This document shows, in pieces, positions 61,173-64,000 of a stretch of DNA of 64,000 bases (its first letter is position 1; the number at the start of each line of letters is the position of its first letter). The DNA comes from Budvicia diplopodorum (GTDB lineage Bacteria > Pseudomonadota > Gammaproteobacteria > Enterobacterales > Enterobacteriaceae), in NCBI RefSeq assembly GCF_009800925.1, contig NZ_WOYF01000003.1, positions 62,001-126,000 on the forward strand, in the 5' to 3' direction. Position numbers and translations under genes: made by a program. The notes below the pieces were generated by a model, which saw only the letters and a program-made list of their open reading frames with translations, made no database searches and was not told the origin of the DNA.

Positions 61173-62312
61173 ATGCAAAGTATTCCATGTTTCTGGATGC
61201 GCGGAGGAACCAGTAAAGCTGGTTGTTTTATTGAATCAGACCTTCCTGATAGCATTACTGAACAGAACCATATTTTATGTAAAGTCTACGGTAGCGATGA
61301 CCCTACAGGTCGCCAAATTAATGGTATCGGCGGTGGCACTTCCACAACCAGTAAAGCGATGATTATTGATAAAAGACCGGAAGAGGTTAACGGCATTAAT
61401 TACACTTTCTGTCAGGTTGATGTAGCAAACAATCAGGTTGAACGTAAGGGCAATTGCGGAAATATATCTTCAGCCGTTGGCCCCTTTGCTATTGAAGCCG
61501 GACTGGTTGATGAAATTACTGAGCCGGTAACTCAGGTGCGGATTTTTAATACCAATACTAAAAAAACTATCGTATCCCATGTGCCGGTAAAAAATGGAAA
61601 AGTCGTTTATAACGGTGATTATGCCATTTCAGGCGTGCCGGGAACCGGTGCCAGAATTCGTTTAGACTTCGTATCTCCTGACGGTGCCGTAACCGGTAAG
61701 CTATTGCCAACGGGTAATGTAAAAGATCTGCTCGACGTTCCCGGATATGGAAAAATAGAAATCTCTATCGTTGATGCGGCTAATCCATTAGTTTTTGTCA
61801 GGGCTGCCGATCTGGGAATTACCGGGCGTGAAATGCCAGCAGCCGTTGATGGCAATCCTAACTTATTGAATCATATGTTAGCTATCAGAGAAGCCGCTGC
61901 GGTTTTAATTGGTCTGGCTAACGATATGGAAGATGCAAAGCTAAACAGTCAGGCAGTGCCTAAGTTTTGTTTTATTGCTGCGCCGGATGATTACGTCAGC
62001 CTTGCGGGTGGCAAGATTGAAAAACGGGATATTGATATACAGGCAAGAATGTTATCAATGGGCAAATTGCATCCTGTATTGGCGATAACTGGCGGTATTT
62101 GTATTGGTGTTGCCGCGAAAGTTCCCGGTACGCTGGTCAATGAGGTTGTTGGCGTTGCCGCTGACAAAGATGAATTAAATATCGGCCACTGTAGCGGAAT
62201 ATTATCCGTTGGCGCTCAGGTAAAAATTGATGGAGCAGCGTTTCAGGTATTCAACGGAACCGTTTATAGAACGGCCAGAGTCTTGATGAAAGGTTGCGTT
62301 GAGCTAAATTAA
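61173..62312 (+). CDS. ybhH: PrpF/YbhH-family isomerase (4-oxalomesaconate tautomerase-like)
   Basis: PrpF-family protein of 379 residues, related to E. coli YbhH, 4-oxalomesaconate tautomerase (GalD) and aconitate-delta-isomerase PrpF. The family starts MQSIPCFWMRGGTSKAGCF; the paired Cys regions with MRGGTSK and KGNCGNISSAVGPFA carry the expected active-site Cys/Asn. SD GAGGG precedes the ATG at 61173. It directly follows citG (34-base gap), so it may deliver a citrate precursor, for example by isomerising an aconitate, to the lyase pathway. E. coli pairs ybhH with ybhI, the same neighbour as here. Confidence 0.78.
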   Translation: MQSIPCFWMRGGTSKAGCFIESDLPDSITEQNHILCKVYGSDDPTGRQINGIGGGTSTTSKAMIIDKRPEEVNGINYTFCQVDVANNQVERKGNCGNISSAVGPFAIEAGLVDEITEPVTQVRIFNTNTKKTIVSHVPVKNGKVVYNGDYAISGVPGTGARIRLDFVSPDGAVTGKLLPTGNVKDLLDVPGYGKIEISIVDAANPLVFVRAADLGITGREMPAAVDGNPNLLNHMLAIREAAAVLIGLANDMEDAKLNSQAVPKFCFIAAPDDYVSLAGGKIEKRDIDIQARMLSMGKLHPVLAITGGICIGVAAKVPGTLVNEVVGVAADKDELNIGHCSGILSVGAQVKIDGAAFQVFNGTVYRTARVLMKGCVELN

Positions 62313-62754
62313 GAAATTATTTTTATAAACTTTAATATTTAGGAAATTTAATGTTAAAAATTATGCTTGGTTTAGCAAGGAATATGGTTACTTTATATTC
62401 AATGTAATTGTTGCGGCTCCTTTGTGGTGCTTATTCGAACCATAGTAAGCACTACGTTATGAATAATAATTTTTATCAATCAGGTTCTATTGTTTAATAA
62501 GATTACAAAGAACAATAAAAAACATTAAATTTATAATTTCTATTCATTCTACATCACATAATTTATATTTTATTAAGTGCATTATTTCAAATGCCCTATA
62601 GAGGATTAATGTAATCAGTAAGCTGGGTGCCAGAGATATAAAATATAAATAACCATCTGGTGTGAAAACTACGTTGATACCGAATTTTAATGCTTATATC
62701 TGGATGTATAAGCATCGCCGTCATTCTGTTTTTGTCTTAAGGAGAATGTAAGTA
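62313..62754 (+). promoter_or_regulatory. ybhH-ybhI intergenic region with inverted repeats
   Basis: A 442-base AT-rich spacer. Inverted repeats are GTGCTTA/TAAGCAC (62427-62433 and 62446-62452, approximate) and TGCTTATA/TATAAGCA (62691-62698 with 62707-62714), the latter 40 bases before ybhI and placed like an operator. AAGGAG is the ribosome site. An 18-codon open frame at 62351-62407 has a fair ribosome site but no recognised role. Confidence 0.4.
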
Positions 62755-64000
62755 ATGAGTAAAGATAAATTGTGGAAATTGTTATTATTATTGGCTATTC
62801 CAATAGTAGTAGCATTACTTCCAACGCCGGCTGGCTTGCCAAATATAGCATGGCTATTATTTGGTTTATATTTGTCAGCAATTGTTGGTTTAGTGTTAAA
62901 ACCTTATTCCGAACCAGTGATATTATTAGGAACAATTGCAGCATCTGCCGTTGTTATTGGTAATTTCGGTGGCGATGCGTTAAAGGTTTCTGAAGTTCTT
63001 AAAGGCTATGCTTCCGATACTACATGGTTAGTATTTGCCGCATTTACTTTAAGTGCAGCTTTTGTACTTACCGGTTTAGGAAAGCGAATTTCCTATATTC
63101 TTATCGGTAAGTTAGGAGGCACGACGCTAGGTTTAGGGTATGTAACAGCGATACTCGACCTGTTAATTGCTCCGGCTACCCCATCAAATACGGCTCGCGC
63201 CGGGGGAATCGTCTTTCCAATTATCAACAGCGTAGCGGTAGCATTAGGCTCCGATCCGAACGATAGTCCGCGTAAAGCTGGCCACTATCTCATGGTTAAC
63301 ATTTATATGGTCACTAAAACGACCAGCTATATGTTCCTGACTGCGATGGCACCAAATGCGCTGGCATTAGCCATGATGTCGGATATTTTGAATATCAAAC
63401 TGAGCTGGACCGGATGGGCATTAGCTGCATCTGTACCCGGCATCATCATGTTAATAATAACTCCGTTCCTCATTTATAAAATGTATCCGCCGGAGTTGAA
63501 AAAAGTTAACAACAAACAAATTGCTGCCGAAGGTCTTAAAGCGCTTGGTCCTATGACGATTCGCGAAAAGATGTTAGGCGGGGTGTTTTGTTTAGCGCTG
63601 CTTGGTTGGGTTGGCGCAGATTTCCTTAACGTTGAAGCATCAACGGTTGCTATCTGTGCGATGGCGATTACGCTGCTGTTAGGCATCGTGACTTGGGATG
63701 ACGTTCTTAAGAATAAAGGTGGCTGGAATACTCTGATATGGTACGGCGGTATCATCGGTATGTCAGGCGTGCTGACCAAGGCCGGATTCTTTAAGTGGTT
63801 AGCTAAAGTACTTGGTGAGAATCTATCTTTTGGCGATCACGCGATTGTTGCGCTATTGGTTGTGATGTTTATCAGCGTGCTTATTCGCTACCTATTCGCA
63901 TCAGGTGGTGCTTATGTGGCGGCGATGGTTCCGGTATTTGCTACCGTGGGCTTGGTTGCTGGTGCTCCTCCTATGCTTCTGGCGTTAGGTCTACTGTTCT
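62755..64000 (+). CDS. ybhI: DASS-family tri/dicarboxylate transporter (YbhI-like), 3' partial
   Basis: Divalent anion:sodium symporter-family transporter; at least 415 residues before the window ends. The sequence matches E. coli YbhI closely in wording: ALLPTPAGLPNIAWLLFGLYL, TLGLGYVTAILDLLIAPATPSNTARAGGI, MVTKTTSYMFLTAMAPNALAL and NKGGWNTLIWYGGIIGMSG. About ten helices are visible. AAGGAGAA precedes the ATG by about six bases. Placed after the citrate-lyase and ybhH genes, it is the likely carrier of citrate or a related tricarboxylate, but CitT-type exchange is also possible. Confidence 0.85.
   Translation, partial: MSKDKLWKLLLLLAIPIVVALLPTPAGLPNIAWLLFGLYLSAIVGLVLKPYSEPVILLGTIAASAVVIGNFGGDALKVSEVLKGYASDTTWLVFAAFTLSAAFVLTGLGKRISYILIGKLGGTTLGLGYVTAILDLLIAPATPSNTARAGGIVFPIINSVAVALGSDPNDSPRKAGHYLMVNIYMVTKTTSYMFLTAMAPNALALAMMSDILNIKLSWTGWALAASVPGIIMLIITPFLIYKMYPPELKKVNNKQIAAEGLKALGPMTIREKMLGGVFCLALLGWVGADFLNVEASTVAICAMAITLLLGIVTWDDVLKNKGGWNTLIWYGGIIGMSGVLTKAGFFKWLAKVLGENLSFGDHAIVALLVVMFISVLIRYLFASGGAYVAAMVPVFATVGLVAGAPPMLLALGLLF

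Noticed and set aside
62351-62407. Eighteen-codon open frame with a ribosome site before ybhI
   Set aside because: Too short and too hydrophobic by chance composition to support as a gene or leader peptide; no attenuator structure is linked to it.

Overview
The window is a stretch of chromosome from a gamma-proteobacterium of the order Enterobacterales. Long blocks keep the enterobacterial gene order: csrD-mreBCD-yhdE-rng-yhdP-tldD, kdsD-kdsC-lptCAB-rpoN-ptsN-rapZ, and mlaFEDCB-ibaG-murA with degS-degQ-zapG. The type II dehydroquinase next to accBC, the msrPQ pair beside it and the nitrilase between yhdP and tldD point away from Escherichia. A Yersinia/Budviciaceae-like lineage is my inference; no rRNA gene is present to confirm it.

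Layout. (1) 1-4990 is a sugar-acid catabolism cluster: a 5'-truncated fructuronate-reductase-like enzyme, an L-galactonate-dehydrogenase-like enzyme, an AllD-like dehydrogenase and an MFS anion symporter. (2) 5094-11425, minus strand, holds an unrecognised membrane protein, accC-accB-aroQ, msrQ-msrP and acuI. (3) 11777-25734 carries csrD, the mre cell-shape genes, yhdE, rng, yhdP, a nitrilase, tldD and a DUF1993 gene. (4) 25992-27791 holds a DUF817 membrane protein and a barnase/barstar pair. (5) 27826-35115, minus strand, is an accessory anaerobic-respiration module: an exported HAL/PAL-family lyase homologue, a Tat-exported flavoprotein reductase, a tetraheme cytochrome c, a heptaheme cytochrome c fused to a cytochrome b, and a separate GAF/AAA/Fis regulator. 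(6) 35359-52925 is core envelope biology: darP, pmbA, rapZ, ptsN, rpoN, LPS transport, KDO synthesis, Mla lipid transport, murA and the DegS/DegQ proteases. (7) 53197-64000 is a citrate-fermentation island: the CitAB two-component system, citCDEFXG, then a ybhH-like isomerase and a ybhI-like transporter cut by the window end.

How it fits together. The respiratory module looks self-contained. The lyase would make an unsaturated acid in the periplasm. The flavoprotein would reduce it, with electrons passing from quinol through the cytochrome b/heptaheme protein and the tetraheme carrier. The lyase lacks the Ala-Ser-Gly triad that forms the MIO cofactor, and the reductase lacks the fumarate-specific residues, so the substrate is open. 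With the citrate island, the window suggests an organism well equipped for anaerobic growth. TldD and PmbA (TldE), partners in one protease, are encoded about 11 kb apart on either side of the accessory region. Two genes usual in the rpoN operon, hpf and npr, are missing from their normal places.
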